Positions 45,391-54,952 of a stretch of 64,000 nt of DNA are shown here, one piece after another. The stretch covers positions 6,228,250 to 6,292,249 of the forward strand of contig NC_066531.1 in the NCBI RefSeq assembly GCF_024679095.1, written 5' to 3'. The DNA comes from Eriocheir sinensis. Its lineage: Eukaryota; Arthropoda; Malacostraca; Decapoda; Varunidae. Position 1 is the stretch's first letter. Every line of letters begins with the position of its first letter. Under the pieces are notes generated by a model, which was given only the letters and a program-made list of their open reading frames with translations, did not search any database and was not told the origin of the DNA. The translations under genes were made by a program, and so were the position numbers.

Positions 45391-46284
45391 TCAATGAAGA
45401 CCCTGTCTACATTGGTTATAATATCCGTTTTCACGGATACTGGATGGAGAGTGGAAATAAAAGATAACGCCTCCACCCTGTCTGTTCTCTCTTTCATGAC
45501 TAAAAATGGTATAACCCGGTAATCTATATTCCGCAATGAAATCTCTATTTGAAGTGTCTATCCAAGATTCTGTGACTCCGATGATGTGATAATGATTTGT
45601 AGCTGCGAGGACTTCAAAGTCTTCAAATTTATTACGTAGGCTACGAGCGTTTACATAGCAAGCTTTAATGTGATTCGAGTCAGGGGTTTTGCGGTTGAGT
45701 GCACCCTCACGGTGGAGCTGCTGGTGTTCTCGCCTCCGCGTTTTTGGATTTCGAAGAGCCACTTTGTCACAGAGCAGCCTCCCGAAACGGGCTGCTCCAA
45801 CAGGGTTTAAGTGAATGCCATCATGAAGGAAATGTCTGAATCGTAGTAAAATTGTTCCACGTTAGCGAACTGGACGTTTTCTTGTGAGCAAAGGGACTGA
45901 AGTCTGTTGTTTGTGCTGAAGGCCTTACTGTAAAAGCTAGATTCGGTACCGACCCTCAGGAGGATTCCTGAGATTATGACGTTAATGGCATCCGTTTTAA
46001 GTTTATTCTGCTTTATCATTCGGCTGTATTTCTCAAGAAGTTGGTCAGAAAGGGTTGTCTTTACGTCATTTGTCCCCGCGTGAATGACAGAGGGTGTTTC
46101 GGTCGGCATTTCTCGTGACATCATTGCACGCTGTGGTGATGTCGTCCAGTCTGGCACCTGGATAGCAGTAACGTTTTCTGCGGCCGTTTGATGAACGACC
46201 ACAGAACTCAACCAGCTGGCCACGCACCATGGAGTCCCCAACTAGGCGAGTCTCGAACTCATCCTCCATGGTGTCTGCCAGCAC
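45391..46284 (-). pseudogene. Element C SGNH esterase continuing into endonuclease
   Basis: Block I LVGDSMVRGQL, block III IHAGTNDVKT and block V HDGIHLNPVGAARF mark an SGNH/GDSL hydrolase. Frame changes lie near 46070 and 45840. From block V (45825) the frame reads without a stop through RNPKTRRREHQQL into KACYVNARSLRNK, the endonuclease start. Esterase and endonuclease may therefore be one polypeptide here, unlike family B, where a TAG separates them. Confidence 0.75.
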
Positions 46285-46479
46285 CTGGAACCTATTGAAG
46301 GTAGGTGGGGTCAGTAAATCCTGGTTGCATGCTTCGGTTTGGTTCCATTCCTTACAGGTAGGAACCCGACATCCTGTGAAGCAGGAAGAGAAGCGTTATT
46401 AAGTGGGGTAGGCTGGAAGTTGTCCTGTGAGGCAGGCTGGGAGTTAGCCTGTGAAGCAGGCTGGGGGTTAGCCTGTGAG

Positions 46480-46670
46480 GCAGGCTGGGGTCATCCCGTG
46501 AGGCAGGCTGGCGGTTGTTCTGTGAGGCAGGCCGGGGTTAGCCTGTGAGGCAGGCTGGGGGTTAGCCTGTGAGGCAGGCTGGGGGTTAGCCTGTGAGGCA
46601 GGCTGGGGGTTAGCCTGTGAGGCAGGCTGGGGGTTATCCTGTGAGGCAGGCTGGGAGTCAGCCTGTGAGG
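46480..46670 (-). repeat. 24-bp repeats in element C ORF1 linker
   Basis: On plus, gttagcctgtgaggcaggct with gggg recurs about eight times from 46430 to 46670, coding PASQANPQ repeats on minus. Confidence 0.93.
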
Positions 46671-46959
46671 CAGGTAACACGTCCTCCCGTGAAGCAGGAG
46701 GGCCTTCTGGAGAGGGCACAGTCTCAGTGGAGGGCCTCTCCACCATCGATGGTGGAGTCACTGCCACATTTGTTAAAACAAATTCCTGAAGGGCTACAGA
46801 TTTCTTTTCAAGATCATTGTGCTTGACTTTCCACTCAGTCACAGCCTTCTGAAGATGTAATCTTTGAACGCAGAGGCGGCAAGTTTTACTCAGCTGGAAG
46901 AACTGAGCTGCAAAACGTCCGGAACAGACGTCACATTAAAGGTTCGAAGGCATTGTTAG

Positions 46960-47308
46960 AATTTTAAGCGAGTTAACAGTTTGTGTAAATATTAAAAGCG
47001 CTTTCGAAATAACTTAAATTGTGACCATAAATTGAATTGTATAAAAATTGTGCATGGAAAATATATACTGCTGTGTTAGATGCCTCCAACACTGGGAGTT
47101 CGCTCCCACAGGGTCTTGAAAACGCCTCAAAGACCAATCGCTTGTCCTGAGCCTCGGTCACGAGAGAGACTTTCACAACCCGGCGCTTTTCAGCTATTGT
47201 CCTCGAAGTTTTGTCCCATAGCACGGGGCCGGCGTAGTCACACAGAGCAGAGCTGGCAAGGGAGGAGAGGAACCAGCAATTCGTTCCCACTTTCCGAAAC
47301 GTCTAACC
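46960..47308. other. Sequence between element C and hAT element, no recognised gene
   Basis: A minus-strand frame includes KVSLVTEAQDKRLVFEAF and a plus frame includes PRSRERLSQPGAFQLL. Neither is recognised. It was contiguous with 49395-49615 before the hAT insertion. Confidence 0.4.
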
Positions 47309-49394
47309 CAGTGGTTCTCAACCTGGGGGCCATGGCCCCCAAGGGGGCCATGGCAATAATTTAGGGGGGCCATGGTGGGCTGTTGCAAATTATACATTTC
47401 TAAATAATGTTAGAAATCTGAATAAAAAAAAACTTGCATTACTGTCCTGGCAAAGAAAATTTTCTTTTTTAATTGATTAAGTTGACAATAAAATTTTGTT
47501 ACCTATATAATATTGTTACGAATGTGTGTGTACGTGTGTATGTATGTATGTGTGTGAAACTGTAATTGTTTGTGCAGTGTAGGTGTGAAAGAAAACGCGG
47601 AGAACAAACGCGTATGAGACGGGTGAGAGACACCGGGCGGTGAGTGAGGGTGAGTCACCGGGAGACAGAGGGAGAGAGGCGATCGAATGATCTCAGTGTG
47701 GCCTTGGATATCAGCACGTAAACATGTGGGTATAATTGATTCTGAACCATACTGTATACTGTGTTACTTATTTTGTTCGACAATTATAAATGCGGTCGCT
47801 GTTTTCGTGTGTGAAATATTTGTGCACTTCCTTTATTATTTTCTTATTTTTTGGTATCATTGTATTCATGCTCATTCCCTACTCAGGTATTCCTGGAAGA
47901 ATATCTGTTATGTACACAGCTTGAGACCACCACAACAGCTGAAGATGTGATGGAAAAGCTATCTTCTTTCTTCAAAGCTAACAGGATCCCATGGGAAAAT
48001 TGTTGTGGAGTCTGTACAGACGGGGCTCCAGCGATGCTGGGATCAAAATCAGGGTTCCAGAAGCGTGTCAAGGAAGTAGCTCCGAATGCCAAGGGGGTTC
48101 ATTGTATGATCCATCGTTTTGCACTGGCGTCGAAAACCCTCCCTGATGAACTTTGCAAGATCCTGGAGGCAGTGGTCAAATGCGTCAACTTTGTAAAAGC
48201 TGGAGCTCTGAACTCTCGCCTTTTCCAGAACCTTTGTAGAGACATGGATTCGGAGCATGAAGCTCTCCTCTTTTACTCCAAAGTGCGCTGGCTTTCCAAG
48301 GGCAATGTTGTGAATCGAGTGTTTGAACTTCGGGGGGAGCTAAAATTGTTCCTGGAAATGCAAGGGAAAGATGATCTGTTGAGTCACTTCAATGAGGTTT
48401 TGTGGGAGCCACGTCTTGCATATTTAGCAGATATATTTGAGCAGCTAAATAGGTTGAATCTGAAGCTACAGGGCAAGGAAAGAAATGTGTTTCACCTGAT
48501 GGACTGTCTTCGTGGATTTCTTGCCAAGCTCCAGAATTGGCAAAGGAAAGTCGGTGCCGGGAATGTTGCCATGTTTGAAAACCTTTCAGCTGTCCTTGAC
48601 GAGAATGAAGAAGATAGTCTGCTTGACCCATTACTTAAAACTGAAATCACCCAGCATCTGAGATCCTTGGAAAGTGAACTTAATATGTACTTCCCAGAAT
48701 TCGAGGAGGAAGAAGGGAAGTTGGTAAGGAATCCATTCTCTGGCACTCTTGATATTACTACCATTCCCAGTGATGTTCAGGACGAGTTCCTTGATCTCAA
48801 ACATGATTCTGCTGCCAAAGATCTCTATGAAGAAAAATCTCTGAATGTATTCTGGTGTTCGATGCATCAGTCATATCCAAAAGTCAGTGAGATTGCACTT
48901 CGACTACTCTTGCCTTTTTCAACTACCTATTTATGTGAGTCTGGTTTCTCCACCCTTCTACAAATCAAGAATAAGAGCCGCAACCGATTGGATGTGGATC
49001 CCGACATGAGATGTGCATTGTCAGTGACACAACCTCGGATTCGTCAACTGACTGAAAAGAAACAATATCAGCCTTCCCACTGATGTGTGATAAAGTATGC
49101 AGAGGTTAATTGAATTTTCTCCCATCCAAATCAAATTTGCTATTGTCTGCTAGTCTTTTGTAGTCTAGTGATGTAAGTTAAGCATATCACAGAAATCTAT
49201 CAATATAAGATAATTATGACTGTAAACTTTGTAATAAAGCAAGGGTGTTCTCTTCATCAACATTTTATTTATTCTTTTTTTTTTTTTGCGCCTTTTTTGG
49301 CAGGGTGGGATTTGGGAGAAAAATGAAGGGGAGCCACACGAATGTTGAGAATTCATGAAGGGGGGAATGGAGTGAAAAAGGTTGAGAACCACTG
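47309..49394 (+). mobile_element. hAT element (ZBED5/SCAND3-like transposase)
   Basis: The ends are CAGTGGTTCTCAACC at 47309 and its reverse complement ending at 49394. The 8-bp target duplication GTCTAACC lies at 47301-47308 and 49395-49402. This matches hAT rules (8-bp duplication, CAGTGGTTCTCAACC-type ends). The interior contains only the C-terminal two thirds of a transposase. Confidence 0.95.
47887..49083 (+). CDS. hAT transposase, N-terminally deleted
   Basis: The open frame is 47851-49083; the coding match starts after a splice-acceptor-like CTACTCAG at 47886. It encodes TTTAEDVMEKLSSFF, CTDGAPAMLGSKSGF (catalytic Asp region), HCMIHRFALASKTLP, FYSKVRWLSKGNVVNRVFEL and the C-terminal dimerisation segment LLPFSTTYLCESGFSTLLQI. 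Family members have about 600 residues with a BED finger at the N-terminus; that part is absent, so this copy should not bind its ends normally. No stops in 1.2 kb suggests a recent insertion. Confidence 0.88.
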   Translation, partial: VFLEEYLLCTQLETTTTAEDVMEKLSSFFKANRIPWENCCGVCTDGAPAMLGSKSGFQKRVKEVAPNAKGVHCMIHRFALASKTLPDELCKILEAVVKCVNFVKAGALNSRLFQNLCRDMDSEHEALLFYSKVRWLSKGNVVNRVFELRGELKLFLEMQGKDDLLSHFNEVLWEPRLAYLADIFEQLNRLNLKLQGKERNVFHLMDCLRGFLAKLQNWQRKVGAGNVAMFENLSAVLDENEEDSLLDPLLKTEITQHLRSLESELNMYFPEFEEEEGKLVRNPFSGTLDITTIPSDVQDEFLDLKHDSAAKDLYEEKSLNVFWCSMHQSYPKVSEIALRLLLPFSTTYLCESGFSTLLQIKNKSRNRLDVDPDMRCALSVTQPRIRQLTEKKQYQPSH

Positions 49395-49402
49395 GTCTAA
49401 CC

Positions 49403-49990
49403 CAACTCTGCGACCCTTTCGAGGCCTGGCCAGTGGCACCTGTCACCAGGTGTTCTCCACCAACTCTAGAGAGTATCAGACGCCCTTCCTGAGAGACCAA
49501 AAGACTGAAATATTCCTTGAGTATAAGAAAAACCCTCAGAAACTCCACCTAGAAGCCGGGAGGTACAACCTCAAATGGCCCACGGAAGATATCTCTTTCA
49601 GGAGAAAACAATAACCAGCTGTTATGCAGAATAGAGATGGGAGTACCGTCGATAGAGGGGAGGGACGGGGAGCTCACACCGACAACTGGTTCCCAGGGAG
49701 GCTTTTATTAGTGTAGAGGTCGCCACACTCCTCTACACCGCAGGCCTAAATAATTAGGCACGGTCCAGCTGACTAGGACCCTGGAACTCCAGCCATTGTC
49801 TCATGCAGAGATCCTCTGCCTGCAGTCCAATCCACCACTGCTGCTGCCCAGAGGCTTCACCGTGACCCTGGCACGGGAGACAGATCAGGGATTACACCTT
49901 GTCCAAGGGTGACCTGAGATTATGCAGGGCAGGGACGTCTAGTTCCCTGAGGTGAAAACAATTCACCCGCATACTCCAGCGAGGTAACTC
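49403..49990. other. Sequence between hAT and gypsy element, no recognised gene
   Basis: A plus-strand frame to 49614 (STNSREYQTPFLRDQKTEIF, ending RRKQ) is open but unrecognised. 49620-49990 has no supported gene and may hold the degraded 5' region of the gypsy element. Confidence 0.4.
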
Positions 49991-50016
49991 TCTCCTTATC
50001 GGATCTCAGGTCCTTT

Positions 50017-50853
50017 ATGATCTTTGACCAGTTTATGGCTTCCGTCCCAGTTGAGTTACGGATGTTCCTGAAGGAGAACAACATTCGCACACTAGACGAA
50101 GCTGTAAAGCGCTCCGATATCTGGGCTTCTGTCCACCGCTACTATTCAAGGTACCCTTCAGTGACTGAGCCCAACAAACGACCGCTCTCTACTAAACCAT
50201 CGTCTTCAAAGGGATCTCCACCCACTTTAAGGAAATCATCCTCAGTTAAGTGCCATAATTGTGGAGAGCCAGGCCACATAAGACCAAACTGTCCTCAAAA
50301 TCCTGCATTAATCAAACAAAAGCCTAAATCTGACTCTTCCCCGGGAAATGTAAAGATCGCGTCCTGCCTCTCTAAACCTTCTTGTCAGCAGTACTACACT
50401 ACGGGCACCATCAACGGCTCCAGGGTGTCAACAATCGTTCGGGATACGGGATGCTCCAGGATTCTAGTGTCCGAGGAAGCCCTGCCCGACGTGGACGTCT
50501 CTCAGTGTAACACCGTTCGCTGCTTCGACTACTTGGGACGAGCGGATGACTTCCCGGTGGTAAGGTGTTTCCTTCGCTGTCCCTACTTCGACGGTTGGAT
50601 CGACGCTGTTCGCGCCCCACTAAGGTACTGCAGCGTCTTGGTGGGTAACGTCGAAGGAGTGCGTTCACCTGACGACCCGGACAACACCAAGATCTACGAA
50701 GATACTGTAACTCCTATTCCAGTTGAGGTGGCTGCTGCTCAGACCCGTGCTGCCGCCGCTCGGAAAATTCACCCTTTGGTACTGTCAAACCTCGAGCCTT
50801 TGTCTGTGACACTAAAGAATTCTCTGATTTGCAGAAGGCGTGTCCTACTCTAG
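50017..50853 (+). pseudogene. gag zinc knuckle and aspartic protease region
   Basis: Gag-like FDQFMASVPVELRMFLKENN, then a CCHC knuckle CHNCGEPGHIRPNC at 50250-50292, then the protease motif IVRDTGCSRILVSEEALP (DTG active site) at about 50432-50485. A frameshift near 50815 separates it from integrase (IRRR ending instead of DLQKACPTLVALR). Confidence 0.85.
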
Positions 50854-52070
50854 TAGCCCTGCGGAACAAGGCCGCCAATGATGAACAAGATGGCACTCGT
50901 AAGTGTTGCACTTTTAGCTATGAGGTATCCGAAGGACTACTTTACCGGATTTGCCTTTCGTCAAATTGCCCGAACCTGCCTGGCAAGATATATTTAGTGG
51001 TTCCCGCAGAATGCCGCCGTGCAGTATTAACCCTCGTCCATGAGAGTCCTCTAGCTGGCCATCTTTCGCACCGCAAGACTGGGTTGAAGATCGGAGAACA
51101 ATTATACTGGCCAGGTATGTGGTCTGACATCCGTAGCTTATGTCAGTCGTGCGACAAGTGTCAGCGCATGTCCGTCAGAGGAAGAGTGAAACCAGTTCCC
51201 CTGAAACAACTCCCAATAATTACAGAACCCTTTTCAAGGGTTGCTGTTGATATCGTTGGCCCCTTGTCTCCTCCAACCTCTGAAGGACACCGGTACATCC
51301 TAACACTCATACACTTTGCCACAGGGTTTCCTGAAGCTGTCCCCCGAAAATAAGTTACTTCCATTTCGGTAGCTGAGGCACTGTTAGAAATATTTTCAAG
51401 AGTGGGTATTCCCCGTGAGATCCTGTCGGACCGAGGCGCACAGTTTACCTCGCAGATGATGTCTGAACTCCATAGGCTTATAGGAGTTAAGCCACTCTTT
51501 ACTACGCCGTATCATCCTAGTGGCAACGGGAGGATTGAGAGGTTCCACTCGACTCTTAAGGCATCTCTACGAAAACTGTGTTCTGACAAGCCTCGGGAAT
51601 GGCACCGCTACCTACCTGCTGTTTTGTTCGCCTTAAGGGAGATGCCGAGCGATCGAACAGGATTCTCTGCCTTTGAGCTCTTGTATGGAAGGACAGTAAG
51701 GGGCCCGCTTTCGATCTTGTGCGATTTATGGGAGGATAACAAGCTCACTACTGATGATCGATCTTGCTACCAATATGTTATAGAAGTGAAGGACAAGCTA
51801 GCGGACTGTGCGAAAATCGCATCTGAAAACGCAGACATAAGCGCCGCCAAATATAAGACATTCTTTGAATTGAACTCCCAGGACCGAGAGTTCAAGCCAG
51901 GCGACGAGGTGCTTGTCCTCCTTCCAGACTCCACTAGTAAGCTGCTGCTGGCCTGGAACGGTCCTTACACTGTCCTCGAACGTAAGGACAGAGTTAATTA
52001 CGTCATAGAGGAAAAAGGGAAACCCAAATTGTACCACGCTAACCTGTTGAAACGCTATTACAGACATGCC
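50829..52070 (+). pseudogene. Integrase (zinc, DDE core, GPY/F module)
   Basis: HHCC zinc domain (LVHESPLAGHLSH, CQSCDKCQ), core AVDIVGPL (first Asp), SDRGAQFTS (second Asp), HPSGNGRIERFHSTL (Glu). Then the GPY/F module WNGPYTVLERKDRVNYVI and KLYHANLLKRYY. One TAA interrupts the core at 51351-51353. The downstream frame (from 51402) runs straight on into reverse transcriptase. Confidence 0.88.
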
Positions 52071-52229
52071 CAGGTGAACCAAGCCGCTGTCTTGGATGAG
52101 ATCTTTCTCCCCAGTGATGCACAGGATGCCCCGGAGTTAACCTTTTCTCTAGTCGAGCCGGAACTTCTCGAAACGGCCGACGATCTCCCAATCACCCCGG
52201 ATGGTCGCTCGGATCAGGCCGACTCGAAC

Positions 52230-53602
52230 ACCGTCCCGAAGGTAAGAGAAACACTCACCACATCCCAACGCAGTGAACTCTTCCAGCTCATCTCCGACTT
52301 CAAGGACGTTTTCTCAGAAATTCCTGGTTGTACTTCCTCCCTCCAACATGACATAGAAGTGTGTACCACTGAGCGCGTCAAGCCTAAACTCTATCCGATC
52401 CCCCTCCATCTCAGGCCCTTCTTTCAACAGGAAGTCGAACAACTCCTCAGCCAAGGCATCATCAAACCTTCCACGTCACCGCATTGCTCCCCAGTCGTCA
52501 TTGTCAAAAAGACTGCTGGCAACTACCGCCTTGCCGTCGACTACCGGGTACTAAACTCCATTACAGTTTTCGATGCGGAGCCAATAACTACCATAACGGA
52601 AGACCTTCATAAATTCTACGGGAGCAGGTATTTCTCAGAATTAGACCTAACCAAAGCTTATTACCAGGTACCACTTACTGACCGAGCTATGTGTCTTACA
52701 GCCTTTCCGACACACCTGGGGTTGATGGAGTTCTGCCGCCTCCCATTTGGACTTGTTACAGCTTGTGCCACTTACATCAGATTGATGCGACTCGTCCTTG
52801 CTGGTCTGGAAGGAGTAACTTTCTACTTTGATAATATATTCATTTTTGGCTCAACTTGGGGAAAACATCTCGATGCTCTCAACTCCGTCCTCATCCGTCT
52901 CAGACAGCATGCCGGTTTGGATTCGGATCAATTGAGTACCTCGGATTCATCGTGGACGGCAACACCCTGCGCCCTCAGGAAAACAAGGTATCGGCCATCT
53001 CTTCAATACCACCTCCTTCTAATAAGAAGCTGCTTCGATCCTTTCTAGGCATGATATCCTTCTATAGAATGTTCATCCCGGATGCAGCCTCATACACCAG
53101 CAGCCTGTCGGATCTTCTGCGCAAGGGCGTCCCCGAACCACTTGTATGGACCGAGGAACTACAAGTATGTTTCGAACGTCTGAAGACTGCTCTACACTCC
53201 GATCCAGTACTGAGGTTGCCGGACCAGACTCGCCCTTTTGTGCCACGGACGGATGCTTCAAACCAGGCTTTGGGAGTTGTCTTGCTGCAGTTCCACCAAG
53301 ACTACCCTCACCCGGTGGCTTATGGCAGCCGGAAACTATTGGATCGGGAACGACGGTACTCCACAATTGAGAGGGAGTGTTTGGCCGTTGTTTTTGGCAT
53401 CAGACACTTCGATTACTACCTTCGAGGTAGAGAGTTTGTGCTGGAGGTAGACCACAAGCCTCTAGTATACCTAACACACTTCAAGGGGGGTAACGACAGA
53501 CTCCTCCGTTGGGCCCTTTGCCTTCAAGGTTATATATTTAGGGTAGTTCATATTGCTGGGGAGAATAATATCGGTGCTGACCTTTTAAGTAGATCAGAAT
53601 AA
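52230..53602 (+). pseudogene. Reverse transcriptase and RNase H
   Basis: RT blocks: HDIEVCTTERVKPKLYPIP, EVEQLLSQGIIKPSTSPHCS, YRLAVDYRVLN, FSELDLTKAYYQVPL, CRLPFGLVTACATY and the catalytic block FYFDNIFIF, where the usual second Asp of the YxDD box is Asn. A frameshift near 52915 precedes SIEYLGFIVDGNTL. RNase H: PFVPRTDASNQALGVVLLQ, ERECLAVVFGIRHFDYYL, EVDHKPLVYLTHF and AGENNIGADLLSRSE. Confidence 0.88.
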
Positions 53603-53711
53603 TCGTTGGGGGTATATATTTGTTTGTCCTTTTCCGGGTCGTACTAGGTTTTCGTTATTGTTGGTGTTGGATAAAGTTATTTTGCCCTGTATCGAGTCTT
53701 GTTAGGGGGGA

Positions 53712-54341
53712 TGTGTGAGGGAAGACTACTTATTTACCATTGTTTCACCTTAGCAAGGTGCACTTCGAGCCCTGCTAATCCTCTCAAAGGCCGCGGTAAT
53801 GCGCTTCGAACCTGCTCCATACCTCCAAGGGTTCGAAGGAACGTGATGTGGAGGACCGGCGTAGAGGTGTGAGGGAGACTACCCTGGGACTCAGCCGGCG
53901 TTAACACTTTTACCGGCCTCCCATTCTGCTCACCGCCGAGCGGGGTTGTGGCTGACACGAGCCCTGCCAGTCTGCTGCCCCCGTCATTGCTCTCCTCCTC
54001 ATCGGACGTCGTGGCTTCATCTCGCTTCCTCATCTCCGTCCTACTTGTGGCCCCTGGGCCCTTCCAACTCCTACGTCACGACACCGTCCCGCCGCCGCGT
54101 CACCACCCTGGCAGTGGCCCCTGGCCCTCTCCAACCGGGACTCTGTTGACGCTGGGCGACGCTACACCGGGAATACTATACTTCTCCCGTGTGTGTGGGT
54201 GTTGAGGAAGCAATTAAATGTAAAAGCCACTCTAGTGTTTATCTCGCCACGCACCCAGGGAAGCTGAAGGATACCAGGCCTAACGAGGGACTTGATCTGG
54301 CGTTCCCTCCACCTAACCACGCCTGGGCCCTGTCCCTCACA
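53712..54341 (+). mobile_element. 3' LTR of the Gmr1-like element
   Basis: Starts TGTGTGAGGGA right after a GTTAGGGGGGA purine tract and ends TCCCTCACA; the ends form a short inverted repeat TGTGAGGGA/TCCCTCACA. About 630 bp. The MADF/D duplication begins directly after it. Confidence 0.75.
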
Positions 54342-54348
54342 ATCTTAA

Positions 54349-54625
54349 AACCACAATGAGTTTGGTCCATCAGCCTAATATTGTAGAAATACTTTAAGTA
54401 AACGAGTTTTATCATAAGTAGTATTGATTGATTGATTGTTTATAGTTGCATTTAACAACGAAGGAGAAGGGAGGAACATGCCATCCCAACCCCCAGACAT
54501 TACATAGTGTGATTATATAATATACGAAAATAACCGTTCCTTATACCTCATTCGATATATCGCAAAAAAATAAACATTTCCCGCAATGTTGCTGCCACTC
54601 TCTCAAAAGTTGTTTTGCTCAGACT
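54349..54625 (-). pseudogene. MADF-domain ORF copy 2, C-terminal half
   Basis: Matches 14819-15098. Minus strand from 54625 reads SLSKTTFERVAATLREMF, then FLRYIE and stop, the continuation of the frame in 60204-60067. It was separated from its N-terminal half by the insertion 54626-60062. Confidence 0.6.
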
Positions 54626-54952
54626 TGCAATGTGTATATTATAATGTACATGTGAGTGTGTGACTGTGTGTCTAAGCACAGGCTCAGTGCCTTTGCCAGG
54701 ATGTTATGGAACACGTCAGAGCTGATGGCCGTGGGAACACATGCTTGGCTGATAATAAATCAGCAATTGATGACAAATCATCGCCAGTCATCAACCGGAA
54801 GCCCCACCCTTCCGGACGGACTACAAGCAAATAAAAGGAGCGAACAACGCGAAGACGGGAGAGAAGACGGGTGACGGGCAGGCGAGCGGTGCTCCGCCGC
54901 CCCGCGCCCTGTGGTGTGGCTGACTCTCAAATCGTGCGACTCGCTCATTTAA

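Larger units (their letters stand above)
44000..46953 (-). mobile_element. CR1-like element C, ORF1, endonuclease and RT start
   Basis: Minus strand. ATG at 46953, a stop five codons later, then a C-x2-C-x14-C-x2-C finger (CDVC to CRLC), coiled coil, a repeated SQPASQANPQPA linker (46630-46480), esterase blocks GDSMV (46245), HAGTNDV (46090) and DGIHLNPVG (45825). Then endonuclease ACYVNARSLRNKFEDF, VTESWID, GDFNLPVKRW and SDHRTITFS. RT start 44703-43996: KVSKAPGPDKI, NVTPIFKKGDKSHPGNYRPI and SQHGFRSKRSCLTNLL. It is split at 44012 by the I-like insertion. A few frameshifts are present. Confidence 0.88.
49990..54341 (+). mobile_element. Gmr1-like Ty3/gypsy retrotransposon, 5'-truncated
   Basis: Domain order on plus is gag zinc knuckle, protease, integrase, reverse transcriptase, RNase H, then a 3' LTR (53712-54341). 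Integrase before RT in a gypsy-type element is the hallmark of the Gmr1 lineage. No 5' LTR matching the 3' LTR is seen upstream. Frame breaks at about 50830 and 52900 and an in-frame TAA at 51351 make it non-functional. Confidence 0.88.
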
